A stretch of DNA of 64,000 nt, taken from positions 634,824 through 698,823 of the forward strand of contig NZ_LMUI01000011.1 of assembly GCF_009765995.1 (NCBI RefSeq). The letters are read 5' to 3'. Below are positions 43,425-52,391 of this stretch, piece by piece. This stretch comes from Methylocapsa sp. S129. Lineage in GTDB: Bacteria; Pseudomonadota; Alphaproteobacteria; Rhizobiales; Beijerinckiaceae. A model generated the notes under the pieces. The model saw only the letters and a list, made by a program, of their open reading frames with translations, had not been told where the DNA came from and made no database searches. The translations under genes were made by a program, and so were the position numbers. The stretch's first letter is position 1. Each line of letters opens with the position of its first letter.

Positions 43425-44732
43425 TCACCGATATAAATCGGCGCGCGTCGGCGGCAGATTGACGGGACCCCTCACCCGTTTGGACGCCAGCGTCTGGTAG
43501 AGGCCCGCATTGTTGCGCGCGAAAGTGATCGAGCACGCCGCGAGATAGACCATCCAGACCCGCGTCGTGACTTCCCCGACTTCCTTGCATGCCGCATCGT
43601 AACGGGCGACGAGGCGGTCGTGCCAGAACCGGCATGTGCGTTGGTAATGTTCGCGCCAACCCTCGACATCGTGAATCTCGAAACCATGCAATTCGAGATT
43701 GGTGACCGTGCGGCCGATATAGTCGAGTTCGCCGCCGGGGAAGATATAGCGCGTCAGCGCTGCAAAATCGGCGCGCTTCTTGCCTGTGCGCGCCGCGCGG
43801 CTGCCGCCCGGGCGCGTGATGGCGTGATGCAAAAACAGGCCGCCAGGCTTCAGCAGGCGATGGACGGTCTTGAAATAGGTGGGGAAGTTGGCGGCGCCGA
43901 CATGTTCGAACATGCCGATCGAGGTGATCTTGTCGAAACGCCCCTCGCCCTGGATCAGGGAATAATCGGCCAGTTCGATCGTCACATGATCTTCAAGGCC
44001 GAGGCGTTTGACCTTCTCTTTGGCGAGGGCGATCTGCTGTTCGGATAAGGTCACGCCGTGAACTTTGACGCCGTAATTTTGCGCGGCGTGGCACGCGAAT
44101 GCGCCCCAGCCGCAACCGATGTCGAGCACGGTTTCGCCCGGCTTCAGGCGCAATTTACGGCAGATCATGTCGATCTTCTGGATCTGCGCCGTCTCGAGAT
44201 CGTCGTCCCAATCGTGAAAATAAGCGCAGCTATAGACCATCTCCTTGTCGAGCCAGAGCTGATAGAACGCATTGGAGACGTCATAATGATGCGCGATGTC
44301 TTTCTTGTTCTCGTCTTGCGATCCGTCGCTTTCGCGATCCGGGGCGATCGTCTCCAGCGGCCACGGGCCGCCGCGCGGAACGAACAGAAAATCGAAAGCC
44401 GTTTTCAGCGCCCGAAATTTGCCCAGCGACTTGGTGAAATCGCGCGTGCGGCCCTTGGGCCGCTTGGCGATGAGGTCGAACAAAGTGCCGTTGACAATGT
44501 CGATCCGTTTGGCCGCCCACAGATTGGCGAGCGTGGTGATTTTGGGCGCGCGCAACAGGCTGGCGACCGCGCCCTCGTCGGCGATGGCGATGGCGAGCGC
44601 GGTCGCCGGCCAGTCGGCGGGAACATGCGAGCCGTCCCACAGCCGAAAGCCGAATTCGAGCGCCATGCGCTGATGCGCCTGCGTCAGCAGCGCCGTGAAG
44701 CTTCGTATTCTCTGTTGCGCTTTAGCCGCCAT
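43425..44732 (-). CDS. cfa: Cyclopropane-fatty-acyl-phospholipid synthase
   Basis: This 435-residue SAM-dependent enzyme modifies unsaturated acyl chains of membrane phospholipids. Family segments include the N-terminal domain RIDIVNGTLFDLIAKRPKG. The bridging motif is AHHYDVSNAFYQLWLDKEMVYSCAYF. The SAM site VLDIGCGWGAFACHAAQNYGV follows, then GMFEHVGAANFPTYF and FPGGELDYIG. The ATG at 44732 (MAAKAQQRIRS) gives a normal length. Further upstream frame is Ala/Pro-rich and unlikely to be translated. It may help adapt membranes to stress or stationary phase. Confidence 0.92.
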   Translation of the reverse strand: MAAKAQQRIRSFTALLTQAHQRMALEFGFRLWDGSHVPADWPATALAIAIADEGAVASLLRAPKITTLANLWAAKRIDIVNGTLFDLIAKRPKGRTRDFTKSLGKFRALKTAFDFLFVPRGGPWPLETIAPDRESDGSQDENKKDIAHHYDVSNAFYQLWLDKEMVYSCAYFHDWDDDLETAQIQKIDMICRKLRLKPGETVLDIGCGWGAFACHAAQNYGVKVHGVTLSEQQIALAKEKVKRLGLEDHVTIELADYSLIQGEGRFDKITSIGMFEHVGAANFPTYFKTVHRLLKPGGLFLHHAITRPGGSRAARTGKKRADFAALTRYIFPGGELDYIGRTVTNLELHGFEIHDVEGWREHYQRTCRFWHDRLVARYDAACKEVGEVTTRVWMVYLAACSITFARNNAGLYQTLASKRVRGPVNLPPTRADLYR

Positions 44733-44878
44733 AATCCCGTCGAATGCCCTGCGGACGCCAGGCGCGCCCGGCGGGACATTAGGGGCTGGCGCGCGAACAG
44801 CGCAAGCGCTTCCCCCCGCCGCGGCGGTATGAAACATTCGCCGGCGTTTCGCCCCATGCTCCGACCTGTCGAGCCGAT

Positions 44879-45355
44879 ATGAGCAGCCTTTCGATTCGCC
44901 CTGCGAAGTTGAACGATCTTGACGCCATTCTGGCGCTGGAGCTCGCCGTCTTTGCCACCGACCGCCTGTCGCGGCGCTCCCTTCGCGCCTTCATCGCGAG
45001 CCCGCATCGCCCGCTCCTCGTCGCCATTTCGGATGAGGGCCTGGCGGGCTATGCGCTGGTCGCCTTGCGCAAGCGGGCCGCCGCGGCGCGCCTATATTCG
45101 ATCGCGGTCGACCAGCGCAGCGGCCGGCGCGGCATCGGGCGCGCTCTGATGGCCGCGTGCGAACATTACGCCGCCGCGCATGGCCGCCGCGCCTTGCGCC
45201 TTGAGGTCCGTTCGGACAATCAGCCCGCCATCGCCCTTTATGAACGCCTCGGCTTCAGGCAATTTGGCCATTACGACAATTACTACGCCGATGGCGCCAG
45301 GGCGCTGCGCTTCGAAAAGTCGCTCGCCGCCGCCGCGTCGCCCGCCCAGTCCTGA
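44879..45355 (+). CDS. GNAT N-acetyltransferase (RimI-like)
   Basis: This 158-residue acetyltransferase has the GNAT fold: N-terminal SIRPAKLNDLDAILALELAVF, the acetyl-CoA pyrophosphate loop QRSGRRGIGRALMAACEHYA and the C-terminal LRLEVRSDNQPAIALYERLGF. It lies 228 bases upstream of an RLAN/RimK ATP-grasp gene on the same strand. From memory, homologous loci often carry a GNAT domain fused to a C39-type peptidase next to this ATP-grasp protein. Here only the GNAT domain is present. The pair probably modifies an amine or small peptide. Confidence 0.85.
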   Translation: MSSLSIRPAKLNDLDAILALELAVFATDRLSRRSLRAFIASPHRPLLVAISDEGLAGYALVALRKRAAAARLYSIAVDQRSGRRGIGRALMAACEHYAAAHGRRALRLEVRSDNQPAIALYERLGFRQFGHYDNYYADGARALRFEKSLAAAASPAQS

Positions 45356-45583
45356 AGCGAACGAGAATTCTTGTGCGGAGGCGTCTGCGCCTGTTGCATC
45401 GGCCGCAAAGCGGGCACATTGTGCCGCTCCATTAGACCTGCGCGTTTGAACAGCGCCGCGCCTTGCGGGACCATCGCTTCTTCTTTTGCGCCCGGCCAGG
45501 GAGCCGATCGGACGCATGCGCTTTCCCTTCGTCAATGGGTCAAGCTGTCCCGGGGTGGACGCCGCTGAAACGGACGCGTCGCG

Positions 45584-47044
45584 ATGACGGGCTGGGTGAT
45601 TCTGGTCGATCAATTGCGCGACTTTCCCAATGCGGAAACGCCGCACAAGGTCATCACCACCAGCGACTATCTCGCGCGGCCCAAGCTTTTCGCGGGTTCG
45701 GGACGCGCCAAGCTCGTCAATCTGTCGCGCTCGTATAATTATCAGTCCAAAGGCTATTACGCCTCGCTGCTCGCCGAAGCGCGCGGCCACCGTGTGATCC
45801 CCAGCGTCGAGACCATGCTGGAGCTGCGCGAGCACAAGCTTTACGAACATGCTTTGCCCGACCTCGAGGAAGCGCTCAGCAGCGCCGCCCATCGCGCCCG
45901 CGCAACCGAGCACACGACCTTCGATCTGCTGTTCTGCTTTGGCCTGACGCAGGATCCGCGCTTCGAGGCGTTCGGGCGCCTGTTGTTCGACTGGTATCGC
46001 TGCCCGGCGCTTGAGGTGACGATATCGGCGGGCAAGAGGTGGAAGATCGACCGGCTGCGCGCGCGCCCTCTGGTCAAGCTCGGCCCGGAGGAGGCGGCTT
46101 TCTTTCGCACCGCCCTGCATCAGCACACCCAGCGCGACTGGCGCAATCCCCGCGCGCGCACCGTCGCCAAATATTCGCTCGCCGTGCTGCATGATCCGCA
46201 GGAGGAGCTGCCGCCCTCGTCCGTCGAGACGCTCCGTTATTTCCAGAAGATCGCCGAACGCCATTCGGTCGATGTCGAGCTCATCACCAAACGCCAATTG
46301 GCGGAATTGGCGGAATTCGACGGTCTGTTCATCCGGGCGACGACCTCGATCGACGATTACACCTATCGCTTTGCGCGCCGCGCCTTGCAGGAGGGCATGC
46401 CGGTCATCGACGATCCCGTCTCGATGATCCGCTGCACCAATAAGGTCTACCTCCATGAATTGATGGAGGCGCATGGCGTGCCGATCCCGCCGACGGTGAT
46501 GCTCGCCGAGGATGAGGACCTCGCCAAGGCGGCGCAGGTTCTGGGCTGGCCGATGGTCGTGAAAATCCCCGACGGTTCATTCTCGCGCGGCGTTCATAAG
46601 GTCGAGAATGCCGAGCAGTTACAAAAACTTACCGATGAGTTATTCATCGATACCGACCTGTTGCTGGCGCAGAAATTCATGCCGACCGACTTTGACTGGC
46701 GGGTCGGCGTGCTCGACGGCGAGCCTTTGTTCGTGTGCCAATATCAGATGGCGCGCGGCCATTGGCAGATCATCAAACACGGCCCCGACGGCGCCAAGGA
46801 AGGGGGCTTTCGCACCCTCGGGCTCGCCGACGCGCCCACCAAAGTGATCGACGTCGCTTTGCGCGCCGCGCGCGCCATCGGCGGCGGCTTTTATGGCGTC
46901 GACATCAAGGAAACCGGCGATTCCATCGCCGTCATCGAAGTCAACGACAATCCCAATCTCGAACATGGCGTCGAGGATCAAATCGGCAAGGACGAAGTCT
47001 GGAGCCGCATCCTGCAATGGTTCATCAAGCGCATCGACGCGTGA
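45584..47044 (+). CDS. RimK-family ATP-grasp ligase with N-terminal RLAN domain
   Basis: This 486-residue protein starts with the RLAN-type domain (residues 1-150; VILVDQLRDFPNAETPHKVITT, KLVNLSRSYNYQSKGYYASLLAEARGHRVIPS). It ends with an ATP-grasp domain (about 285-480). The ATP-grasp part includes CTNKVYLHELMEAHGVPIPPT, VVKIPDGSFSRGVHKV, FMPTDFDWRVGVLDG and the metal-binding end VIEVNDNPNLEHGVED. The family forms amide or peptide bonds using ATP, as RimK does when it adds glutamate. Its natural substrate is unknown. The acetyltransferase upstream is the probable partner. No signal or membrane segment is seen. Confidence 0.88.
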   Translation: MTGWVILVDQLRDFPNAETPHKVITTSDYLARPKLFAGSGRAKLVNLSRSYNYQSKGYYASLLAEARGHRVIPSVETMLELREHKLYEHALPDLEEALSSAAHRARATEHTTFDLLFCFGLTQDPRFEAFGRLLFDWYRCPALEVTISAGKRWKIDRLRARPLVKLGPEEAAFFRTALHQHTQRDWRNPRARTVAKYSLAVLHDPQEELPPSSVETLRYFQKIAERHSVDVELITKRQLAELAEFDGLFIRATTSIDDYTYRFARRALQEGMPVIDDPVSMIRCTNKVYLHELMEAHGVPIPPTVMLAEDEDLAKAAQVLGWPMVVKIPDGSFSRGVHKVENAEQLQKLTDELFIDTDLLLAQKFMPTDFDWRVGVLDGEPLFVCQYQMARGHWQIIKHGPDGAKEGGFRTLGLADAPTKVIDVALRAARAIGGGFYGVDIKETGDSIAVIEVNDNPNLEHGVEDQIGKDEVWSRILQWFIKRIDA

Positions 47045-47138
47045 GCGCCGCCGCGCGGCGTGATGATTCATGTAGATCGCGCCTGGCGCTTGCTGGTATC
47101 ATTGCGCCTCGCTGAGGCTGCGCACGCCGGATGTTTCG

Positions 47139-47780
47139 ATGTATCAACCCTTACTCCATCGCCAGGAACATTTGGAGGCGCAGCATGCGCTGATCCGCAG
47201 CCACCCGCTTGGCCTGTTGATCTCGCATGGCGCTCACGGGCTGGAGGCCAATTCCATCCCCTTCCTGATCGATGCGCAGGCGTCCAGGTTCGGAACGTTG
47301 CAGGCGCATATGGCGCGCGCCAACGGGCAATGGCGGAATTTGAGCGAAGCCAGCGACGTCCTCGTCATCTTCCAGGGCGCGGATCATTACATCACGCCCG
47401 CCTGGTACGAGACCAAGCGCGAGACCGGTAAGGTCGTGCCTACGTGGAACTATGTGATGGTGCAGGCGCGCGGGCGTCCGCGCGTGATCGACGACGCCGC
47501 ATGGCTGCGCGTCCAGATCGAAGCTTTGACCAACCGACATGAAAGCGCGCGGTCAGCGCCCTGGGCAGTCGGCGACGCGCCCGAGGCTTTCATCGACATG
47601 CAGATCAAGGCGATCATCGGCGTTGAAATCGAAATCACCGACATTGCCGGCAAATGGAAGGTGAGCCAGAACCGCCCCGCCGCCGATCGCGTCGGCGTCG
47701 TCGCGGGACTTGAGGAATTGGGCGACGAAGCCTCGCGGACAATGGCGTCGATCGTGCGCGAGACGGCGCCGAAGGGGTGA
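47139..47780 (+). CDS. FMN-binding PaiB-type protein
   Basis: This 213-residue protein has the split-barrel flavin-binding fold of PaiB, annotated as FMN-binding negative transcriptional regulator. Key segments are the start MYQPLLHRQEHLEAQHALIR, LRSHPLGLLISHG-like strand, AHMARANGQWRNL, ITPAWYETKRETGKVVPTWNY and the C-terminal IEITDIAGKWKVSQNRPAADR. PaiB in Bacillus affects sporulation and protease genes, but in proteobacteria the function is uncertain. It follows the RimK-like gene by about 95 bases. Confidence 0.87.
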   Translation: MYQPLLHRQEHLEAQHALIRSHPLGLLISHGAHGLEANSIPFLIDAQASRFGTLQAHMARANGQWRNLSEASDVLVIFQGADHYITPAWYETKRETGKVVPTWNYVMVQARGRPRVIDDAAWLRVQIEALTNRHESARSAPWAVGDAPEAFIDMQIKAIIGVEIEITDIAGKWKVSQNRPAADRVGVVAGLEELGDEASRTMASIVRETAPKG

Positions 47781-47864
47781 GCGGGAAACGGCACTAGGAG
47801 CCCGATTCTCAAGCGCTCGCTCAGGCGGCCGAAAGCTTAATTGTCAGCGGAAAAGAAAGCGTTC

Positions 47865-48041
47865 TCAGGGCGCGCGGCCATAGATTTCCTGATAGGCGTG
47901 ATGGATCATCTCGGCGCGATCGGCGCGCATGTCGATAAGATCGCTGTTCGACAGCGAATTGATGTCGTCAATCAGGCGGAGAAACTCGGCGCGTTTGGCC
48001 AGACGGTCTTTGAATTGGGCAATAATGCCGGCGAAAATCAT
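47865..48041 (-). CDS. 58-residue small basic protein (DUF1127-like)
   Basis: A complete small gene with ATG at 48041, an aaggag ribosome site eight bases upstream, and TGA at 47865. It begins MIFAGIIAQFKDRLAKRAEF and ends HHAYQEIYGRAP. Its centre, LRLIDDINSLSNSDLIDMRADRAEM, has the look of DUF1127-type proteins. These are often RNA- or regulation-related in alphaproteobacteria and begin with a similar short basic helix. The strong ribosome site and the palindromic promoter region upstream support a real gene. The family assignment is tentative. Confidence 0.72.
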   Translation of the reverse strand: MIFAGIIAQFKDRLAKRAEFLRLIDDINSLSNSDLIDMRADRAEMIHHAYQEIYGRAP

Positions 48042-48078
48042 GTTCGGACTCCTTCAGACGCCTGGATTGTCGCATGAT

Positions 48079-48117
48079 TATGCTGCATAGCAACATTTTA
48101 TATTGCAATGCAGCATA
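48079..48117. promoter_or_regulatory. TGC-rich palindrome upstream of the small protein
   Basis: atgctgcatagcaac and ttgcaatgcagcat are inverted copies with one mismatch, separated by an A+T-rich spacer of about ten bases. The site lies about 40 bases upstream of the small minus-strand gene, within its promoter. TGC/GCA-rich palindromes are bound in alphaproteobacteria by PhaR-type regulators, but this assignment is inference. Confidence 0.55.
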
Positions 48118-48203
48118 GCGATCTCCGCATGGCTGATTAACCCATCCTTATTGCGGCGACTCGCGCTCGACGCGCTGTATCCGCGCCGGTCAAGGAGCTG
48201 TTG

Positions 48204-48890
48204 GTGATTCCCTGGTTGTCGCTCGACACCGCAAAGGCGCCTGGCGGCGGCGAGCTCCGGCTGATGCGGCGCGGGGCCGAATTCTCGATCCGGTTGGGCG
48301 CCAATGAACTGATGAACAGTCGGCTGAGCGGCTCCGAGGAGGCGCTCGCCACGATACCTTGCTTGCGAATCCGGGACCGGCCAGCGCCGCGGATCCTGAT
48401 CGGCGGCCTCGGGATGGGCTTTACGCTTCGCGCCGCGCTTGCCGCGCTCGGCGACGACGCCAGCATCGCCGTCGCCGAACTGGTTCCCGCCGTCGTGAAA
48501 TGGGCGCAGGGTCCGATGGCTGAGGTATTCGGCAATAGTTTGAGCGATCGCCGCGTCAGCCTGAGCGAAGGCGATGTGGGCCGCGTGATCAAATCTGCGC
48601 GATCGGCTTATGACGCCATCTTGCTTGATGTCGACAACGGTCCTGAAGGATTGACGCGCCAAGCCAATGACGCTCTCTATGATACGCAAGGACTGAGCGC
48701 CGCGCGAACGGCGTTGCGCCCGGGCGGCATATTGGCGGTCTGGTCATCGGGGCCGAACAGGAATTTCACCCTACGGCTCCGCCACGTCGGCTTTGGCGTT
48801 GAAGAAATCAAGGTGCGGGCCAATGGCGCGCGCGGCGGCGCGCGGCATGTCATCTGGGTGGCGACTTCGGGCGCGCGCCCTTCATCCTAG
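48204..48890 (+). CDS. Spermidine-synthase-like methyltransferase-fold protein
   Basis: This 228-residue protein has the Rossmann core of spermidine/spermine synthases: ILIGGLGMGFTLRAALAALG as the nucleoside-binding loop, VAELVPAVVKWAQG, and AYDAILLDVDNGPEGLTRQANDALYDTQGL as the catalytic-loop region. The usual DE/YHE signatures of true SpeE are not evident, so it is a short homologue of unknown substrate. GTG 48204 sits at correct distance from aaggag. A TTG three bases earlier is too close. It is divergent from the 58-residue protein and shares its promoter region. Confidence 0.78.
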   Translation: MIPWLSLDTAKAPGGGELRLMRRGAEFSIRLGANELMNSRLSGSEEALATIPCLRIRDRPAPRILIGGLGMGFTLRAALAALGDDASIAVAELVPAVVKWAQGPMAEVFGNSLSDRRVSLSEGDVGRVIKSARSAYDAILLDVDNGPEGLTRQANDALYDTQGLSAARTALRPGGILAVWSSGPNRNFTLRLRHVGFGVEEIKVRANGARGGARHVIWVATSGARPSS

Positions 48891-48902
48891 GAAACATCAA
48901 CC

Positions 48903-49346
48903 CTATCCGCCGGTGGGCCCGGCGACCGTTGCATGCTCTTCATATTGGGGCAGGTCGTCGGCGATCGTGAACCATCGCGCCTTGGAGCCGACGAAGATGT
49001 GTTTGGTCGGACGGATGGCCGGATCGTCGACGAGGGTTCCCATCGCAACATGGACGAAGGCGCCGTCGCCGACCACTGAATAGAGGAGCGAGCCGCACGC
49101 CTTGCAATGGGCATCGTGGCCCTTTTCATCGCCAAAGATCATGAGCTTGTCCTCGCCGCTGTCGATGCGCAGTTTGTCGCGCGCGATCCCGGCGAACGGC
49201 TTGAAGGCCGAACCGGTCGCCCGCCGGCAATTCGAGCAATGGCAATTGGCGGCATAGACGAATTCATCCACGACGGCGTAATGGACGGCGCCGCACAGGC
49301 ACTTCCCGGCAAGCGTGCGCGCGCTTGCTTTCTCAGGGTTTGTCAC
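48903..49346 (-). CDS. GFA/CENP-V family zinc protein
   Basis: This 147-residue protein is of the glutathione-dependent formaldehyde-activating (GFA) family. Zinc ligands appear as CLCGAVHY, CHCSNCRRATGSAF and HCKACGSLLY, in normal order and spacing. Homologues bind zinc, and a few act as glutathione-linked formaldehyde adduct enzymes, but most have unknown substrates. It is convergent with the spermidine-synthase-like gene, 12 bases between stops. If the host is a methylotroph-like bacterium, formaldehyde handling would be a plausible role, but that is inference. Confidence 0.87.
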   Translation of the reverse strand: MTNPEKASARTLAGKCLCGAVHYAVVDEFVYAANCHCSNCRRATGSAFKPFAGIARDKLRIDSGEDKLMIFGDEKGHDAHCKACGSLLYSVVGDGAFVHVAMGTLVDDPAIRPTKHIFVGSKARWFTIADDLPQYEEHATVAGPTGG

Positions 49347-49641
49347 AGGCCCCTCCCTCTCAGCGGATGGCTGCTAGAGTCGAACGAGCCGACAGTATTT
49401 CGACGGGCTCGGCGACAACAGATGGAATCCGGGCTAAGCAGATTGTCAACGGGCTGCTTGCGTCCCAACGACATTTCGTCGGATGACTGACCAGGCCAGC
49501 GCCACGAACCTGGCTAGGCCGCGCGCGGGAACCCGCCCCGGCGCCGGGGCGTTATACGCGTGCGCCCACCAAGACCGTAAGACGTTCGACGGCGACGCAG
49601 CATGCGCTCGCTTGGTCTTCAAACCCAGGAAACTTTGTAAA

Positions 49642-49923
49642 ATGGCAGCCCGGAAAACTCAGCATTTCAGTCACCAGCCGGTCGGCGCCGCAACCGTCAA
49701 CGATGCGCCCGACAGTGTGATTCCTGTGGCTTATGCGCTCGCCAAAGCGAAGTCTGAGCATGACGCGATAGCGATCATGCGGGACATCCCGAGCGCCATC
49801 TATCCCGCGTTGAAAGCGCATTTGACCACACACCCGAATCTGTTCCTGCCAGAGGTTCGCGCCACAGTCGTGCGGATCATGGGCGCGCCGAAATTGTCGG
49901 CAGCCGAAGCGCTGTTTGCTTAG
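49642..49923 (+). CDS. Hypothetical small protein
   Basis: This 93-residue soluble protein begins MAARKTQHFSHQPVGAATVN and contains AYALAKAKSEHDAIAIMRDI and LKAHLTTHPNLFLPEVRATV, giving amphipathic helices. I recognise no family. ATG 49642 has cccaggaaa upstream. The frame is open back to 49483, but that part is Ala/Arg-rich and less coding-like. The preceding 295 bases after the GFA gene contain no other recognisable feature. It may be a regulatory or stress protein, but nothing in the sequence shows this. Confidence 0.5.
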   Translation: MAARKTQHFSHQPVGAATVNDAPDSVIPVAYALAKAKSEHDAIAIMRDIPSAIYPALKAHLTTHPNLFLPEVRATVVRIMGAPKLSAAEALFA

Positions 49924-49983
49924 CGGCGCTCTGTCGAACGCTGCGCGGTTGACAAGTCAAGCGCGCGAAAGCGACAAGCCTTT

Positions 49984-51276
49984 GTGGCTATTTCAACGCG
50001 CGCCCGTGAACCGCTTCGGCCAGGAGCATCAATAGCGTCCGCCCCGACGAGTGTCGCGCGACTATTGTCGCTGCTTATGCCCGCGGCGTTCGTTATGTAC
50101 GCCAACTTTCAGGGCATTCAGCAAATCCTCGTTCCGGTTCAGGTCGAGGCGCTGGATCCCCCCGGGAAAATCGCCAACATTGCGTTGCTGACGATGCTTT
50201 GCTCCGTCACGGGCGTTCTCGGCTTGACGGCGGGCGGCGCGGCGTCCGACGCGACGCGAGGCCGATGGGGCCGCCGCGCGCCCTGGTTGGTCTGCATGGC
50301 GGCCGCCTCGGCCTTTCTGTCGATCTCGCTGGGCCTGCAACGCAGCCTGATGGGCATTGCCGTATTCTATGGCGGCTTGTGGTTCACGCTGAATTTTTTC
50401 CAGGGCGCCTTGCTGGCGGTGATCCCTGACCGCGTGCCGGAAAGCCGGCGCAGCCTCGCCTCGTCGATTTTCGGAATCGCCGCGCCGCTTGGCGCGCTGC
50501 TTGGCGTCAATCTCGCCGCGATGGCGCCGGCCGAACGGGGATATTCCTCGCTGGCAGCGATGCTTGCAATGGCGACCGCGGCTTTCGTCATCTTCGCGCG
50601 GGAAGACGCATGCCTGGCGCCCGCGGCTGTGGGGCAGCCCAGAGACGTCCCTCTTCCCGGACGCCGGCTGCGGATGAATTTGCGTCTCCTGCAAAGCTTT
50701 TCTTCGCGCGACTTCTCTCTTGCCTATGCCTTCCGAATTCTCATGTTCATCGCGCAATTTTCAATCAACAATTATCTGCTCTACATCCTGCAGGACCACA
50801 TCGGCGTCGAGCATCTCCCCGGCCACAACGCCCAGGTCGCGGCGGGCGTGCTGAATTCGCTGCGGACGACAACGACGGTCGGCGCCATCTTCATCGGCTT
50901 GTGGCTCGCCAACCGGACGGAGCGGCGAAAGCTTTTCGCGCAAGTCTATGCGGTCGGTATGGCCGCGGCCATGGTCGTTCCTGCGCTCAGCCCGACCTGG
51001 CCGGGCATGCTGATCTTCGCCGTCCTCGGCGGCCTTGCGATGGGCGGCTATTCGACCATCGATCTGACCCTGATGTCGAGCGTGCTTCCAAGCAAGAATT
51101 CGGCCGGCCGCGATCTGGCGCTCCTCGTCATGGCCGGCGCCGCGGCGCAATTCGTCGCGCCGATCATCGGCGGTGCGCTCATCAAATTCCTTGGCTACGA
51201 TGAATTGTTCGTCGTCGCGGCGCTCATCACGCTTCTTGCCGGCGCGGTGACGTTCTTCATTCGGGGCGTGCGTTAG
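49984..51276 (+). CDS. MFS transporter
   Basis: This 430-residue protein has about twelve transmembrane helices and a GRWGRRAPWLVC loop-2/3 motif (RxGRR), typical of major facilitators, here resembling the sugar-cation (SLC45/GPH-like) type. Other segments are NFFQGALLAVIPDRVPESRRSL and PSKNSAGRDLALLVMAG. A GTG start is used. It is convergent with the ribose-type ABC operon, so it may transport a related sugar. Coordination is not evident in the sequence. Confidence 0.82.
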   Translation: MAISTRAREPLRPGASIASAPTSVARLLSLLMPAAFVMYANFQGIQQILVPVQVEALDPPGKIANIALLTMLCSVTGVLGLTAGGAASDATRGRWGRRAPWLVCMAAASAFLSISLGLQRSLMGIAVFYGGLWFTLNFFQGALLAVIPDRVPESRRSLASSIFGIAAPLGALLGVNLAAMAPAERGYSSLAAMLAMATAAFVIFAREDACLAPAAVGQPRDVPLPGRRLRMNLRLLQSFSSRDFSLAYAFRILMFIAQFSINNYLLYILQDHIGVEHLPGHNAQVAAGVLNSLRTTTTVGAIFIGLWLANRTERRKLFAQVYAVGMAAAMVVPALSPTWPGMLIFAVLGGLAMGGYSTIDLTLMSSVLPSKNSAGRDLALLVMAGAAAQFVAPIIGGALIKFLGYDELFVVAALITLLAGAVTFFIRGVR

Positions 51277-51372
51277 AGCGACGGTGTGGGTCGGTCGCAG
51301 ACGCGTGCCGGGCCAGTCTCGATGGGTCGGTTATTTTACCGCGACAGCGCGAGGGCGCTCCTTCAGCGGGGG

Positions 51373-52380
51373 TTACGCGCCGGCGTCCTTTGGCGGCGCG
51401 TTGCGCGCAAGCGCGGCATCGTCCCGGCGGCCGCGCAGCCATTGCCGGTAGTTGACGAATTGCTGGTCGGCGAGCACGCCGATCAGGATGACCGCGCCCA
51501 TGACCGCGAAGTTGAGCGAACTGGGAATGCCAAGGAGATTAACAAGGTTCTGCAGGATTTGAAGCAGAATGGCGCCGAGCACGATGCCGAACACCGAACC
51601 CTCGCCGCCGCGTAACGAACAGCCGCCGAGCACAGCGGCGGCAATACCATAAAGTTCGTAGAAATTGCCATGCGAGGCCGGAGAGATCGAACGCGTGTAC
51701 ATCACGAAGTAGACAGAGGAAAGGCCGGCCAGACCGCTCGCGATGACATAGGCGGCGGCGATGACAAGGCCCGTCTGGATGCCGGAATAGCGAGCCGCTT
51801 CTTCGTTTTTGCCAACCGCGCAGAGATAGCGACCGAAAACCGAGCCATGCAGCACAATGCCCATGACGATCGCGACGAGGATAAACACGACGAAACTATG
51901 GGGCACGCCATAGGTGCGGCCCGTCGTAATCCATTCGAGCGAGGGGAAACTCTGGCCGAATTCGAAACCGGCCGTGCCGTCATCCGTGTACCAACGGGCG
52001 ATTCCCCGGTACAGCAACAGCCCGCATAACGTGACGATGAAAGGCTGCAGCCGCATCTTGACGATCAGGAAGGCATGGATGGCGCCAATCGCCATGCCGG
52101 CCAGCACCATCAGCGCCACGGCGAGGCCCCAATTCATCTGGTAGCGCGTGAGGAGATCGATGAAGACGACGCCCAGCAGCGCGAACAGCGACCCAACCGA
52201 AAGATCGATGCCGCCGGTGATGATGACGAAGCCCGCCCCGATCGCGTAAAGGCCGAACAGACCGATGAGGTTCGCCGTGTTCGACAGATTGATCGGCGAG
52301 ATGAATCGCGGATTGAGATAAGCGGTGACGACGCCGATCACCAGGATCAGCACGAGAAGGCTGGCGTCTTTCTTAAGCAT
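51373..52380 (-). CDS. Ribose-type sugar ABC transporter permease
   Basis: This 335-residue membrane protein of the RbsC family has about eight to ten helices. Motifs include GAGFVIITGGIDLSVGSLFALLGV, the conserved loop in which the ATPase coupling helix lies (GRYLCAVGKNEEAARYSGI) and AAVLGGCSLRGGEGSVFGIVLGAIL. It is last in a SBP-ATPase-permease operon and is separated from the ATPase gene by 11 bases. It is expected to import a pentose, hexose or related polyol. Confidence 0.92.
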   Translation of the reverse strand: MLKKDASLLVLILVIGVVTAYLNPRFISPINLSNTANLIGLFGLYAIGAGFVIITGGIDLSVGSLFALLGVVFIDLLTRYQMNWGLAVALMVLAGMAIGAIHAFLIVKMRLQPFIVTLCGLLLYRGIARWYTDDGTAGFEFGQSFPSLEWITTGRTYGVPHSFVVFILVAIVMGIVLHGSVFGRYLCAVGKNEEAARYSGIQTGLVIAAAYVIASGLAGLSSVYFVMYTRSISPASHGNFYELYGIAAAVLGGCSLRGGEGSVFGIVLGAILLQILQNLVNLLGIPSSLNFAVMGAVILIGVLADQQFVNYRQWLRGRRDDAALARNAPPKDAGA

Positions 52381-52391
52381 TGCGAACTTTC

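Noticed and set aside
45371-45568. Cys-rich 65-residue frame between GNAT and RimK-like genes
   Set aside because: TTG start without a good ribosome site and an Arg/Ser/Ala-rich tail. Kept only as a low-weight idea in the findings.
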